In this document: piece by piece, positions 1-8,391 of the stretch
How the letters are laid out: every line of letters starts with the position of its first letter
Numbering within the stretch: the first letter of the stretch is position 1
From: an uncultured Bacteroidota bacterium
GTDB lineage: Bacteria > Bacteroidota > Bacteroidia > NS11-12g > UBA955
Assembly (NCBI GenBank): GCA_903959115.1
Contig: CAJBVU010000018.1
Coordinates: forward strand, 1 to 21,048
Length of the DNA: 21,048 nucleotides
Direction of reading: 5' to 3'
The notes under the pieces: model-generated
Databases searched by the model: none
What the model was told of the DNA's origin: nothing
What the model saw: the letters and a program-made list of their open reading frames with translations, nothing else
Translations under genes and position numbers: made by a program

Positions 1-1400
1 ACGATTTCATCGGTGTATTGTGCGGGTATTTCGGGCACATTGAAAACGCTGTGTTCGCTTTGGCTGTAGGTATGACTGCTATAACGTTCGCCGTTGATGT
101 TTTCGAATTCTTTGAGGTAGTTGAGCAGGGGTTTGCGCGCATCGGCACTGGCGTTTACGGTCAGTCGGAGTGCTTTGTGCAGTGCCACACCCATATCTCT
201 GCGGATGGGGTCTTTGGTTTGCTCCAATTCATTGGCGATGGCGGATAGTTCTGAAGACAGGCCGCTGTTTGCCAATTGATTGAGGAGATTGACCAGGCCA
301 GAAACTTCCGTTTTGATGGGTTGTAGGTAGTCTGTCCAGGCTTGTTTTTGGGCATCTTTTACCGATTGAAGGGCCTCATTTTCTAGGGTAGTGAGGGTTT
401 CTTCGGTGGCGATATTTTGGCCGATGATCCAATTGCGCATTTGGGCGATACAGTCGTATTGTGTTTCCCAATCGAGGCGTTCTTTGCTTTTGTATCGTTC
501 ATGGCTTCCGGAAGTAGAGTGGCCTTGGGGCTGAGTTACTTCGGTTACGTGAACCAGTACGGGGGTATGTTTTTCGCGGCAGATGTCTGCGGCTTGTTTG
601 TATACTTGACAGAGTTCTGGATAATTCCATCCGCGAGCGGTGAGGAGTTCCAGTCCTTGGCCTTCTTCGTTGCTTTGGAAACCGCGCATTAATGCCGCGA
701 TATTTTCTTTCGCTGTTTGATATTTTGCATGTACGGAGATGCCATAGCCATCATCCCAAAGACTCATCAATAAAGGGACTTGCATTACACAAGCGGCGTT
801 CATGACTTCCCAAAAAATTCCTTCGGAAGACGATGCGTTGCCGATTGTTCCAAAGGCGATTTCATTTCCTTTGTTAGAAAATTGGTCAAATTGATGGAGA
901 TCTGGATTCTCTCGATACAACTTAGAAGCCACGGCCAAACCCAATAAGCGGGGCATTTGACCTGCTGTGGGAGAAATATCGGCGCTGCTATTGTAACGAT
1001 CGCTTTGCGGCAACCAGTTTCCTTGATCATCGAGGAGGCGGGTTGCAAAGTGACCATTCATGGAACGACCGCCACTTGCGGGTTCTTTTTCAGTATCTGG
1101 AATTGCGTAAAGCTGAGCAAAAAAGGCGTGAACGCTGCTCATTCCTTTGGCAAACATGAAGGTTTGGTCGCGGTAATAACCACTGCGCCAATCTCCTGCT
1201 TGGAATACTTTGGCCATTGCGAGTTGCGCAATTTCTTTACCATCACCAAAGATGCCGAACTTAGCTTTCCCAGTAAGTACTTCTTTTCTTCCAATCAAAC
1301 TCGCTTGTCGACTTTCAAAAGCGATGCGATAATCATTAAGGACTTCTTGTACAAAGGCTTCTTTGCTGATTTCCGCGGGTTTTTGAGCTACCTCTTGCAT
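1..1400 (-). CDS. Thiamine-dependent 2-oxoacid dehydrogenase E1, alpha/beta fusion (long type), 3' end outside window
   Basis: My reading of the minus strand from the ATG at 1400 is open to the window edge: 466 codons plus two bases, no stop. Family role: E1 enzymes decarboxylate a 2-oxoacid on thiamine diphosphate and pass the acyl group to a lipoyl E2; they are cytoplasmic. Residues about 15-330 look like E1 alpha: cofactor-site segment GNASSSEG at 187-194, WDDGYGIS at 215-222, and the loop GHSTSGSHERYK at 293-304 that resembles the E1 alpha phosphorylation loop. Residues 331-400 form a linker, and from about 400 (RRDMGVALHKAL) an E1 beta domain begins and is cut off. The cofactor motif has Asn-Ala where classical E1 has Asp-Gly. 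The gene is divergent from uvrB, with a -7-like element 7 bases before the ATG. The substrate (branched-chain, pyruvate or other) cannot be told. Family call fairly sure, substrate unknown. Confidence 0.85.
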   Translation of the reverse strand, partial: MQEVAQKPAEISKEAFVQEVLNDYRIAFESRQASLIGRKEVLTGKAKFGIFGDGKEIAQLAMAKVFQAGDWRSGYYRDQTFMFAKGMSSVHAFFAQLYAIPDTEKEPASGGRSMNGHFATRLLDDQGNWLPQSDRYNSSADISPTAGQMPRLLGLAVASKLYRENPDLHQFDQFSNKGNEIAFGTIGNASSSEGIFWEVMNAACVMQVPLLMSLWDDGYGISVHAKYQTAKENIAALMRGFQSNEEGQGLELLTARGWNYPELCQVYKQAADICREKHTPVLVHVTEVTQPQGHSTSGSHERYKSKERLDWETQYDCIAQMRNWIIGQNIATEETLTTLENEALQSVKDAQKQAWTDYLQPIKTEVSGLVNLLNQLANSGLSSELSAIANELEQTKDPIRRDMGVALHKALRLTVNASADARKPLLNYLKEFENINGERYSSHTYSQSEHSVFNVPEIPAQYTDEI

Positions 1401-1407
1401 GCGACTG

Positions 1408-1415
1408 CAAAGATA
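1408..1415 (-). promoter_or_regulatory. -7 promoter element of the E1 fusion gene
   Basis: On the minus strand this reads TATCTTTG, a full match to the Bacteroidota -7 consensus TAnnTTTG, ending 7 bases before the ATG at 1400. I see no TTG at the usual -33 spacing. If used, the transcript would start within a few bases of the ATG or on it. Confidence 0.5.
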
Positions 1416-1472
1416 GGGAAATTTGATTTGGCCGTATTCATCTCGTTTGGGTGTTTGATGCCTTGTCTTTGC

Positions 1473-1480
1473 TAACTTTG
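1473..1480 (+). promoter_or_regulatory. -7 promoter element of uvrB
   Basis: The plus strand reads TAACTTTG, matching TAnnTTTG, and ends 6 bases before the uvrB ATG at 1487. A possible -33 TTTG lies at 1446-1449, 23 bases upstream, at the long end of accepted spacing. The 86-base region between 1400 and 1487 therefore holds two back-to-back promoter-like elements. Confidence 0.5.
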
Positions 1481-1486
1481 CTTTTC

Positions 1487-3532
1487 ATGCCACTTTTTGA
1501 ACTCGTTGCCCCATTTACACCTACCGGAGATCAGCCCGAAGCCATTCGTCAGCTGGTAGAAGGGCTCAATTCAGGGGTACGTGCTCAAACTTTGTTGGGT
1601 GTTACGGGTTCGGGTAAAACCTTTACCATGGCCAATGTGATTGCACAAGTACAACGTCCGATTTTGGTATTAAGCCACAACAAAACGTTGGTTTCTCAGC
1701 TTTATGGTGAGTTTAAGCAGTTTTTCCCCAACAATGCGGTGGAGTATTTTGTGAGTTATTACGATTATTATCAGCCTGAGGCATACATCCCATCGTCCAA
1801 TACCTACATCGAAAAAGATTTAAATATCAATGATGAGATTGAGAAATTGCGATTAAAAACGGTTTCCAGTTTGCTCAGCGGTCGTCGTGATGTGATAGTG
1901 GTTGCGAGTGTGAGTTGTATTTATGGTGCAGGAAATCCCGCAGATTTTGAAAGCACTATTATTCGATTGGCCAAGGGCGATGTGATTGCGCGCAATGCAT
2001 TGTTATTCAAATTAGTAGAGTGTTTATATAGCAGAACCACAGCCGATTTTAATCGTGGAACTTTCCGGGTTAAAGGGGATACGGTGGATGTGCATTTGGC
2101 CTATAACGACTTCGCCTATCGCATTTCTTTTTTTGGCGATGAGATCGAGGAAATTATCAGTTTTGATCCGGTGAGCGGTCGAAAAATCGAATCAAACGAT
2201 AACGTAGCCATCTATCCAGCCAATTTGTATGTGAGTCCGCGGGAGCGAATGAAAGATATCATCTATCAGATTCAGGATGATTTGGTTTTGCAGTTGGAAT
2301 ATTTCCGTGAACAAGGCAGATTTTTGGAGGCCAAGCGATTGGAGGAGAGGGTGAATTTTGATTTAGAGATGATTCGGGAGCTAGGCTATTGTAACGGAAT
2401 TGAGAATTATTCTCGGTATTTTGACCGCCGAGAAATAGGAGATCGACCGTTCTGTTTACTGGATTATTTCCCCAAAGATTTCTTGTTGGTGGTGGATGAA
2501 AGTCACGTATCCATCCCTCAAATCCGCGCTATGTATGGCGGCGATAGATCGCGAAAAGTGAATTTGGTGGATTACGGATTCCGTTTGCCGGCCGCGATGG
2601 ACAATCGACCCTTAAAGTTCGATGAATTTTATCAGGTAGTTAAGCAAGCCGTATATGTGAGCGCAACCCCTGCAGATTTTGAGGTGCAAGAGAGTGAGGG
2701 CATTTTGGTGGAGCAGTTGATCAGGCCCACGGGGTTGTTGGATCCGCAAATTATTATACGTCCGCTTGCCAATCAGGTGGATGATTTGATTGAAGAAATC
2801 GACAATCGCATCAAGATGGGCGACAGGGTTTTAGTGACAACGCTTACTAAAAGAATGGCGGAGGAGCTAACCAAGTATTTGGGTCGTTTGGGCGTAAAAG
2901 TCGACTACATTCACAGTGAGGTAAAGACCTTGGACCGGGTTGAAATTTTGCGCAATTTGCGTCTGGGGGTGATCGATGTTTTGATTGGAGTGAATTTGTT
3001 GCGTGAGGGATTGGATTTGCCTGAGGTGAGTTTGGTTGCGATTATGGACGCTGATAAAGAGGGTTTCTTGAGAAGTCAGACAGCATTGGTTCAGACGATT
3101 GGACGTGCGGCGCGAAACGATAGAGGCTTGGTGATCATGTATGCCGACAAAATCACAGAGAGCATGCGCAAAACGATTGAGGAAACGGATCGCAGGCGTG
3201 AGAAGCAGGTGATTTACAATAAGAAGCATGGCATCACGCCGAAGACAGTATTGAAGAGCACGGATGAGATTTTCCGTTCTACGTCGGTAGCCGATGCAAA
3301 ACGAGGTGATTTAGATCCAGGTGCAGCTGGGACACAGTATACGATGCCCGACAGCCGAATCAATATGGTGGCTGATCCGGTGGTGGCTTATATGGATAAA
3401 GGCGGCATCGAAAAGATGATAGTAAGAACCGAAAAAGACATGATGCGAGCTGCCAAAGAAATGGAATTCATGGAAGCGGCAAGGTTGCGCGATGAGCTGG
3501 ATATGCTCCGGAATCGACTTAAGGAATTGTAA
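1487..3532 (+). CDS. uvrB: Excinuclease ABC subunit B (UvrB)
   Basis: UvrB is the damage-verifying, helicase-like subunit of UvrABC nucleotide excision repair. UvrA loads it onto DNA, and it then recruits UvrC. From the ATG at 1487 the protein is 681 residues, normal for the family. Visible in order: the N-terminal FELVAPFTPTGDQPEAI block, Walker A GVTGSGKT at 38-45, the tyrosine-rich beta-hairpin segment YYDYYQPEAY at 91-100, the DESH box at 337-340, VSATP at 391-395, motif VI QTIGRAAR at 536-543, and a C-terminal UVR motif at about 640-681 for UvrC contact. The open frame extends upstream to a GTG at 1451, but that start adds 12 hydrophobic residues outside the family pattern and lies upstream of the -7 element. 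The gene is single, and its last 14 bases overlap the convergent lipoprotein gene. No missing motif noticed. Confidence 0.98.
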   Translation: MPLFELVAPFTPTGDQPEAIRQLVEGLNSGVRAQTLLGVTGSGKTFTMANVIAQVQRPILVLSHNKTLVSQLYGEFKQFFPNNAVEYFVSYYDYYQPEAYIPSSNTYIEKDLNINDEIEKLRLKTVSSLLSGRRDVIVVASVSCIYGAGNPADFESTIIRLAKGDVIARNALLFKLVECLYSRTTADFNRGTFRVKGDTVDVHLAYNDFAYRISFFGDEIEEIISFDPVSGRKIESNDNVAIYPANLYVSPRERMKDIIYQIQDDLVLQLEYFREQGRFLEAKRLEERVNFDLEMIRELGYCNGIENYSRYFDRREIGDRPFCLLDYFPKDFLLVVDESHVSIPQIRAMYGGDRSRKVNLVDYGFRLPAAMDNRPLKFDEFYQVVKQAVYVSATPADFEVQESEGILVEQLIRPTGLLDPQIIIRPLANQVDDLIEEIDNRIKMGDRVLVTTLTKRMAEELTKYLGRLGVKVDYIHSEVKTLDRVEILRNLRLGVIDVLIGVNLLREGLDLPEVSLVAIMDADKEGFLRSQTALVQTIGRAARNDRGLVIMYADKITESMRKTIEETDRRREKQVIYNKKHGITPKTVLKSTDEIFRSTSVADAKRGDLDPGAAGTQYTMPDSRINMVADPVVAYMDKGGIEKMIVRTEKDMMRAAKEMEFMEAARLRDELDMLRNRLKEL

Positions 3533-4436
3533 CCGAGGCGCTGCAAACGGCACTCATACAAAAACACCCACCCACGGGTACTTTTTTATTGGGGTTGAAT
3601 GAGATTACGTTTGAGAAAATATTTGCAGGCGGGGTTGCAAATAAACCACCATTACGATTTTCATTGATTACTAAATTAAACCAACCAAAAACCACCGCAT
3701 TGATGGAATGGATTTCCAATCTTACTGTTTCTCCAGTTTTGTAGGATCTGGAAAAATCATTGACTTGGTTGTATCGTACAGGGTAAATAAATAGTTTTCC
3801 ATCCTGTCCGTTGGAAGTATTTCCCATGTCGGCCGATGTATTTAACTGATTGATGCTATTCGAAAAGCTGTCGTTTCTAAATGTTTTGATCCAATAAAAA
3901 TCGCCTTGTCCAACCCTGTCGTTCGCATATAATTCTACGTATTTGCCTGTGGTATTGTTTGGAGGACCATTTCCTTCAACATCAACTAGATGCAGAGAGT
4001 CGATAACAGTTGTTGGGTTTAATCGCGAGAAACTCACCAAAGTATCTTTATCTACAACCACTAATAAGGCATAATCATGTCCGACCGAGAAGGTATCTCC
4101 CGTAACGGGATTGGGAACGAATTGGTATTTTCCATTGTTGGCATAACTGAATACAAATAGTTTTGGAATGGCGGTAGTTTGGTCAACTACAGCAACCTGG
4201 GCATTGGAGATGGCGGGTTCTTTTCCTGTAGAATCAAAGTATCCGATGCTGCGAGTAAGTCGTATGGTTTGGGTATCGAGTTGGTTGTTGACGAACGCAT
4301 CGACAACAATTTTTGGTGAATTATTAATTACATCAACTTGTATAACGTCTTCACAGCCACTGAAAAGGGTAACTGCTATCACCGCAATCAAGCCATTGAA
4401 TATTGATTTTTTGGAGGAGAGTGTTTGAATTTTCAT
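3519..4436 (-). CDS. DUF4249-type lipoprotein paired with a TonB-dependent receptor
   Basis: A 305-residue lipoprotein. The N-terminus is basic then hydrophobic and ends in the lipobox LFSGC with the lipidated Cys at 28. The acidic residues right after it (Cys-Glu-Asp) resemble surface-export signals of Bacteroidota lipoproteins; that placement is inference. The body fits DUF4249, a family of unknown function: PKIVVDAFVNNQ, the LTRSIGYFD segment, then ISNAQVAVVD. It starts 9 bases after the receptor gene, so the two should share an mRNA and probably act together at the outer membrane in a way comparable to SusD/SusC; this is inference, since DUF4249 is not known here to bind any ligand. The C-terminus holds three cysteines (291, 293, 298). 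The 3' end overlaps uvrB by 14 bases, so there is no room for an intergenic terminator. Family assignment is from memory of its pattern. Confidence 0.82.
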   Translation of the reverse strand: MKIQTLSSKKSIFNGLIAVIAVTLFSGCEDVIQVDVINNSPKIVVDAFVNNQLDTQTIRLTRSIGYFDSTGKEPAISNAQVAVVDQTTAIPKLFVFSYANNGKYQFVPNPVTGDTFSVGHDYALLVVVDKDTLVSFSRLNPTTVIDSLHLVDVEGNGPPNNTTGKYVELYANDRVGQGDFYWIKTFRNDSFSNSINQLNTSADMGNTSNGQDGKLFIYPVRYNQVNDFSRSYKTGETVRLEIHSINAVVFGWFNLVINENRNGGLFATPPANIFSNVISFNPNKKVPVGGCFCMSAVCSASVTIP

Positions 4437-4445
4437 GGTTGCAGT

Positions 4446-6827
4446 TTAGAATTTGAAGTTGTAAGAAACGGCGGGGATGATACTTCCAATTACGCTATAG
4501 CGAATGGCTGCGTTTTGGCCCTGATCTTTGTAATTGGTTGAGAAATAAATACTAAATGGGTTACGTCGGTTATAAGCGTTATAGCAAGAGAACACCCAGA
4601 AGCTTTCGAAATCTTTGGACTTTTTTCGGGTATAGGTCGCGCTAAGATCGAGTCGATGATACGTTGGGTTGCGAACGTTATTCCTTGCATTGGAACCAGC
4701 ATCAGGGACAACGTAGCCTTGCACAGAGTATTGACCGGTATAAAAAGTGGCGGGTGTGCCTGTGCTAAAGACAAAATTGGCAGCGAATTCCCATTTTTGA
4801 TTGAATTGATATTGACTAACAATATATAGATTGTGTTTTCTATCGAAGCGATTGGGGTACCAATTGCCATCGTTGATGCCGGTCACTTGTCGTTCAGATC
4901 TAGCGAGTGTATAACTCACCCAACCTGTGAGTTTGCCATTGTTTTTCTTTATATAAACTTCCATGCCATAGGCGCGACCGATGCCATTGAGTAAATCTGC
5001 TTCTAGCAATTCGTTTAGTAGGAGGCTGGCACCGTCTACATAATCGACTTGGTTCTGGAGTTTTTTGTAGTATCCTTCGATGTTGGTTTCGTAATTATTG
5101 GCCTTTCCAAAGTTCTTAAAATATCCAATTGCGATTTGGTCGGCTATTTCGGGTTTTACGTTGTTGGTTGTGGGTTGCCAAACATCAAATGGGACAGACG
5201 CCGCGGTATTTGAAATCAGGTGTAAGTTCTGCACCATGCGATTGTATCCACCTTTGATTGCGCTGTTTTTGTTGAGTTGATATTTGAATCCCAAACGGGG
5301 TTCGGGGTTGATATAATTGGCAACAACTTGTCCTTTTGTGGTAGAATATGTACTATCCAATACGCCTTGTTTACCCGGTTCTCGGTTAAACAAATACACT
5401 TTACCTGGTCCCATATAGGCGAACTGACTCACTCGAATACCCGCACGAATTGAGAATCTGCCGTTGGCATTCCAATCATCTGAGATATATACTGCATTTT
5501 CTACCGCATATCTGTCGGGTAGGCCGAATTTAAGATCTAATGACGATGATTTTGCTTGTGCTTCACCTGGGATGAATCGGTAGTAAGTAGACTGCGCACC
5601 AAAGGCTACGGTATTTTTGGGATTTAGGAAGTAGTTGAAATCAACTTTTGCGCTATTATTAACGATGTTACTTTTCCAATTGAAGGTGACATCGCGGTTG
5701 GTGAATTCAAGATTGTATCGGTAGCGGGAGTAATAATAGGTGAAGTTGGAGAACAGCCTTTTGTTGAAGACGTGATTCCATCTCGCAGTGGCGGTTGTAT
5801 TTCCCCATTTAACGCCAAATAGTCCAGCGGCTTTAAAAACATCGTCTCCTATGTAAGTAGAGATATAGATATTGTCGCGCTTGTAGCTGTAATTGGCTTT
5901 GGCGGTTAAATCATAGAAATAGAACTGACTTCCTGCTAAATTTTCTGGAAGGAATGGCTTGGCCAACAAATCGATATAGGAACGTCTGCCGGAAACGATA
6001 AAACTTGATTTCGCAGGCGTTTTTAATGGCTTTTTAAAATCTTTTATGTTGGGCTTGGTGAGTGGTCCTTCGAGGGTAAAACGACTAAATATTGTACCTA
6101 CGCCGCCATTGGCTTGATATTTTCTTTTGTTTCCGTCCCGCGTTTTTACATCCAGTGTTGAACTCAATCGTCCGCCATAATTGGCTGGGATACCCCCTTT
6201 TACTAGTTCAACATCTTTTACGGCATCGGGATTAAAGATCGAAAAGAAACCGAACAAGTGCGCTGAGTTAAAAACAGGGGCTTCGTCCATCAGGACAAGG
6301 TTTTGATCTATACTGCCACCGCGAACATTAAAGCCAGAGGCGCCTTCACCAACGGTGGTTACACCTGGAAGGAGTTGAATGCTTTTGATTACGTCCGCTT
6401 CACCCAATAACGCAGGGATTTTTTTGATTGTTTGCCCCGAAATGCTTTGGGTGGATATATCTAGGGATTTTACATTGTCGTTTTTCTTCGCTTTAATTGT
6501 CACCGTCCCTATCTGGTCCGATTCCGGCGCTAGGTAATAATTTCGTTCGATGTTTTGCGTTATATCAAACGATTCGGTGAAAATTTGGTGAGCGGCGGCC
6601 GCAACAGTGATTTGAATGGGTCCCGAGGGTAATGTGATGCTGAAAAATCCGTAGCTATTGGTGCTGCTTCTGAATTCTAATCCGCTTGGTGTTGTACCAA
6701 CGATTTGTGCTTTGATGAGGGTTTCCCTATTTAAGCTGTCTTTGACATAGCCGGATAAGGTAAGATTTTGTGCAAAACTGGCATGAATCAGAAAAAATGT
6801 AAATAGCGTAAATAAGGTGCGGCGCAT
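4446..6827 (-). CDS. TonB-dependent receptor with carboxypeptidase-regulatory-like N-domain
   Basis: A 793-residue outer-membrane receptor for TonB/ExbBD-driven uptake. It has a signal peptide (basic MRRT, hydrophobic stretch, cut near SFAQ at 17-20), a carboxypeptidase-regulatory-like domain at about 22-100 (SGYVKDSLNRETLIKAQIVG), then a plug at about 125-235 with SIQLLPGV, GFNVRGGSIDQNLVLMD and PANYGGRLSSTLDVKTRDG. The rest is a beta-barrel ending in phenylalanine (AVSYNFKF), as barrel proteins do. The gene is first in a two-gene unit with the DUF4249 lipoprotein. A TAnnTTTG element lies 8 bases before the ATG. The substrate is not evident: no heme- or siderophore-specific neighbour is present. 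Receptors of this subtype beside DUF4249 genes are common in Bacteroidota and may import peptides, metals or sugars. Confidence 0.93.
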   Translation of the reverse strand: MRRTLFTLFTFFLIHASFAQNLTLSGYVKDSLNRETLIKAQIVGTTPSGLEFRSSTNSYGFFSITLPSGPIQITVAAAAHQIFTESFDITQNIERNYYLAPESDQIGTVTIKAKKNDNVKSLDISTQSISGQTIKKIPALLGEADVIKSIQLLPGVTTVGEGASGFNVRGGSIDQNLVLMDEAPVFNSAHLFGFFSIFNPDAVKDVELVKGGIPANYGGRLSSTLDVKTRDGNKRKYQANGGVGTIFSRFTLEGPLTKPNIKDFKKPLKTPAKSSFIVSGRRSYIDLLAKPFLPENLAGSQFYFYDLTAKANYSYKRDNIYISTYIGDDVFKAAGLFGVKWGNTTATARWNHVFNKRLFSNFTYYYSRYRYNLEFTNRDVTFNWKSNIVNNSAKVDFNYFLNPKNTVAFGAQSTYYRFIPGEAQAKSSSLDLKFGLPDRYAVENAVYISDDWNANGRFSIRAGIRVSQFAYMGPGKVYLFNREPGKQGVLDSTYSTTKGQVVANYINPEPRLGFKYQLNKNSAIKGGYNRMVQNLHLISNTAASVPFDVWQPTTNNVKPEIADQIAIGYFKNFGKANNYETNIEGYYKKLQNQVDYVDGASLLLNELLEADLLNGIGRAYGMEVYIKKNNGKLTGWVSYTLARSERQVTGINDGNWYPNRFDRKHNLYIVSQYQFNQKWEFAANFVFSTGTPATFYTGQYSVQGYVVPDAGSNARNNVRNPTYHRLDLSATYTRKKSKDFESFWVFSCYNAYNRRNPFSIYFSTNYKDQGQNAAIRYSVIGSIIPAVSYNFKF

Positions 6828-6835
6828 TGGGTTTG

Positions 6836-6843
6836 CAAAGGTA
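6836..6843 (-). promoter_or_regulatory. -7 promoter element of the receptor/DUF4249 operon
   Basis: The minus strand reads TACCTTTG, a full TAnnTTTG match, separated from the ATG at 6827 by 8 bases. The nearest upstream TTG (6857-6859) is only 13 bases away, shorter than the usual -33 spacing, so only the -7 half is convincing. Confidence 0.45.
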
Positions 6844-6948
6844 ATTGGTGAGTTAACAACTGAGACGTTGTTTTGTCGATGAAATTTCGGATTTCACACG
6901 ATATTTCTGTCAAAATCGAAATTCATGGGGATGCGGTGCTCTAAAACA

Positions 6949-6978
6949 CAAACAGACATCCATTCGGATGTCTGTTTG
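6949..6978 (-). terminator. Hairpin terminator after gltA
   Basis: A perfect 13-base-pair inverted repeat (6949-6961 with 6966-6978) with a four-base loop, 23 bases past the gltA stop. In the minus-strand transcript it is followed by TGTGTTTTAG, which is fairly U-rich. Its place between gltA and the receptor promoter fits an intrinsic terminator separating the two units. Confidence 0.75.
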
Positions 6979-7001
6979 CCACTCCTATAGGAACAAAATG
7001 A

Positions 7002-8294
7002 TTAAATGCGATCTTTCATCGCCACAAATGGGCGGATGGTTTCACCAGTATAAATTTGGCGAGGGCGAGCGATGGGTTGCTTTTCTTTGCGCATTTCCTG
7101 CCATTGGCTGATCCAACCCGGAAGGCGGCCCAATGAGAACAATACGGTAAAGAAATCAGTTGGGAAGCCCATTGCACGGTAAATAATTCCTGAATAGAAA
7201 TCTACGTTAGGGAACAATTTACGCTCAATGAAATATGGATCTGTAAGAGCAGCTTCTTCCAATTGCTTTGCTATTTCCAATACTGGGTCATTCACGCCAA
7301 GTTTTTCCAATACATCGTCGCACGCTTTTTTGATGATTTTAGCGCGAGGGTCAAAGTTCTTATAAACGCGGTGACCGAAGCCCATCAAACGGAAAGGATC
7401 GTTCTTATCTTTCGCTTTGTTGATCCATTTTTGAACGTCGCCTCCATCATTTTGAATTTGCTCAAGCATTTCCAAAACTTCTTGGTTTGCGCCGCCATGC
7501 AAAGGACCCCAAAGCGCTGAAATACCTGCAGAGATGCTACTATATAAATTTGACTGTGAACTACCTACTACGCGAACTGTACTTGCGCTACAGTTTTGCT
7601 CGTGATCGGCATGTAAAATCAACAATTTGTTCATCGCACTAACCAATACTGGATCTGGCTCGTACTCTGGCATTGTCACCTGACCAAAGGTCATATTGAG
7701 GTAGTTGGCCACATAATCCAAGCTATTTTTTGGATACACCGTAGGATGACCATTGCGTTTTTTGTAGATCATCGCACAGATTGTAGGCATTTTGGCCATC
7801 AAACGAATGATGGTTCTGTTGATTGCTTCTTCTGGACGATGTGGGTTTAAGGCCTTTGGATAGTACAATCCCAATGCAGCAACCATACTTGAAAGCTGAC
7901 CCATTGGGTGAGACCCTGTTGGGAATGCTTTGAACATGGCTTCCAAACCTTCATTTGCCAAGGTATGTTCGCTAATCGCATTTTCAAATTCTGCAAATTC
8001 TGTTACATTGGGCAATTTTCCATAAAGCAACAAATAGGATACTTCTAAGAATGATGCATGCTCAGCCAAATCTTCAATTGAATATCCGCGGTGATGCAAA
8101 ATTCCCAATTCACCATCCAAAAATGTGATAGCACTTTTGGTAGATCCTGTGTTTTTAAAACCAATATCTAAAGTGATATGTCCCGTTAAATCCCTCAACT
8201 TGCTGATATCGATGGCTTTTTCACCTTCGGTTCCAACGATTACTGGGAATTCGTACTCTTTTCCTTCTACGATAATTTTTGCTATTTCAGACAT
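7002..8294 (-). CDS. gltA: Citrate synthase
   Basis: Condenses oxaloacetate and acetyl-CoA to citrate, the entry step of the TCA cycle, in the cytoplasm. The 430-residue length and N-terminal beta-rich extension fit the hexameric bacterial (type II) form. The catalytic set is intact: His266 in GPLHGGANQEVL, His308 in GFGHRVYKNFDPRA, and Asp365 in NVDFYSGI. The substrate-binding segment LHADHEQNCSASTVR lies at 227-241. It is a single transcription unit: a good promoter lies 30 bases upstream and a hairpin terminator follows. The codons look like those of a well-expressed gene (many AAC and TAC), but less extreme than the secreted protein gene at 14893-16428. Nothing odd in the protein. Confidence 0.98.
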   Translation of the reverse strand: MSEIAKIIVEGKEYEFPVIVGTEGEKAIDISKLRDLTGHITLDIGFKNTGSTKSAITFLDGELGILHHRGYSIEDLAEHASFLEVSYLLLYGKLPNVTEFAEFENAISEHTLANEGLEAMFKAFPTGSHPMGQLSSMVAALGLYYPKALNPHRPEEAINRTIIRLMAKMPTICAMIYKKRNGHPTVYPKNSLDYVANYLNMTFGQVTMPEYEPDPVLVSAMNKLLILHADHEQNCSASTVRVVGSSQSNLYSSISAGISALWGPLHGGANQEVLEMLEQIQNDGGDVQKWINKAKDKNDPFRLMGFGHRVYKNFDPRAKIIKKACDDVLEKLGVNDPVLEIAKQLEEAALTDPYFIERKLFPNVDFYSGIIYRAMGFPTDFFTVLFSLGRLPGWISQWQEMRKEKQPIARPRQIYTGETIRPFVAMKDRI

Positions 8295-8324
8295 GGGTAA
8301 TTTTTAAACGGATTTTGGCTTGTG

Positions 8325-8355
8325 CGAATATAGTTTATCGGCGGAAAATCCCCAA
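8325..8355 (-). promoter_or_regulatory. gltA promoter (-33 TTG, -7 TATATTCG)
   Basis: On the minus strand a TTG (8353-8355) is followed after 20 bases by TATATTCG (8325-8332), one mismatch from TAnnTTTG. The spacing suits the Bacteroidota primary sigma factor, and the leader would be roughly 25 bases. The TTG lies inside a short hairpin (CCCC, four-base loop, GGGG, 8350-8361) followed by ATTTT, which might end transcripts from the upstream small gene; that part is weak. Confidence 0.6.
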
Positions 8356-8391
8356 GTGGGGTGGACAACTCCTGCTGAATATCACAATTAT

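Noticed and set aside
957..1475. 172-codon plus-strand open frame
   Set aside because: It is antisense to the E1 gene, whose reading on the other strand shows continuous family motifs; no recognisable protein.
1451..1486. GTG start for uvrB at 1451
   Set aside because: It adds 12 residues outside the UvrB family pattern and lies upstream of the -7 element at 1473-1480.
2867..3229. 120-codon minus-strand open frame
   Set aside because: Shadow of uvrB covering its helicase motifs.
3549..3590. C-rich/G-rich stretch followed by a T-run after uvrB as a terminator
   Set aside because: The possible stem is only about four pairs with no proper loop, and it lies inside the DUF4249 coding region.
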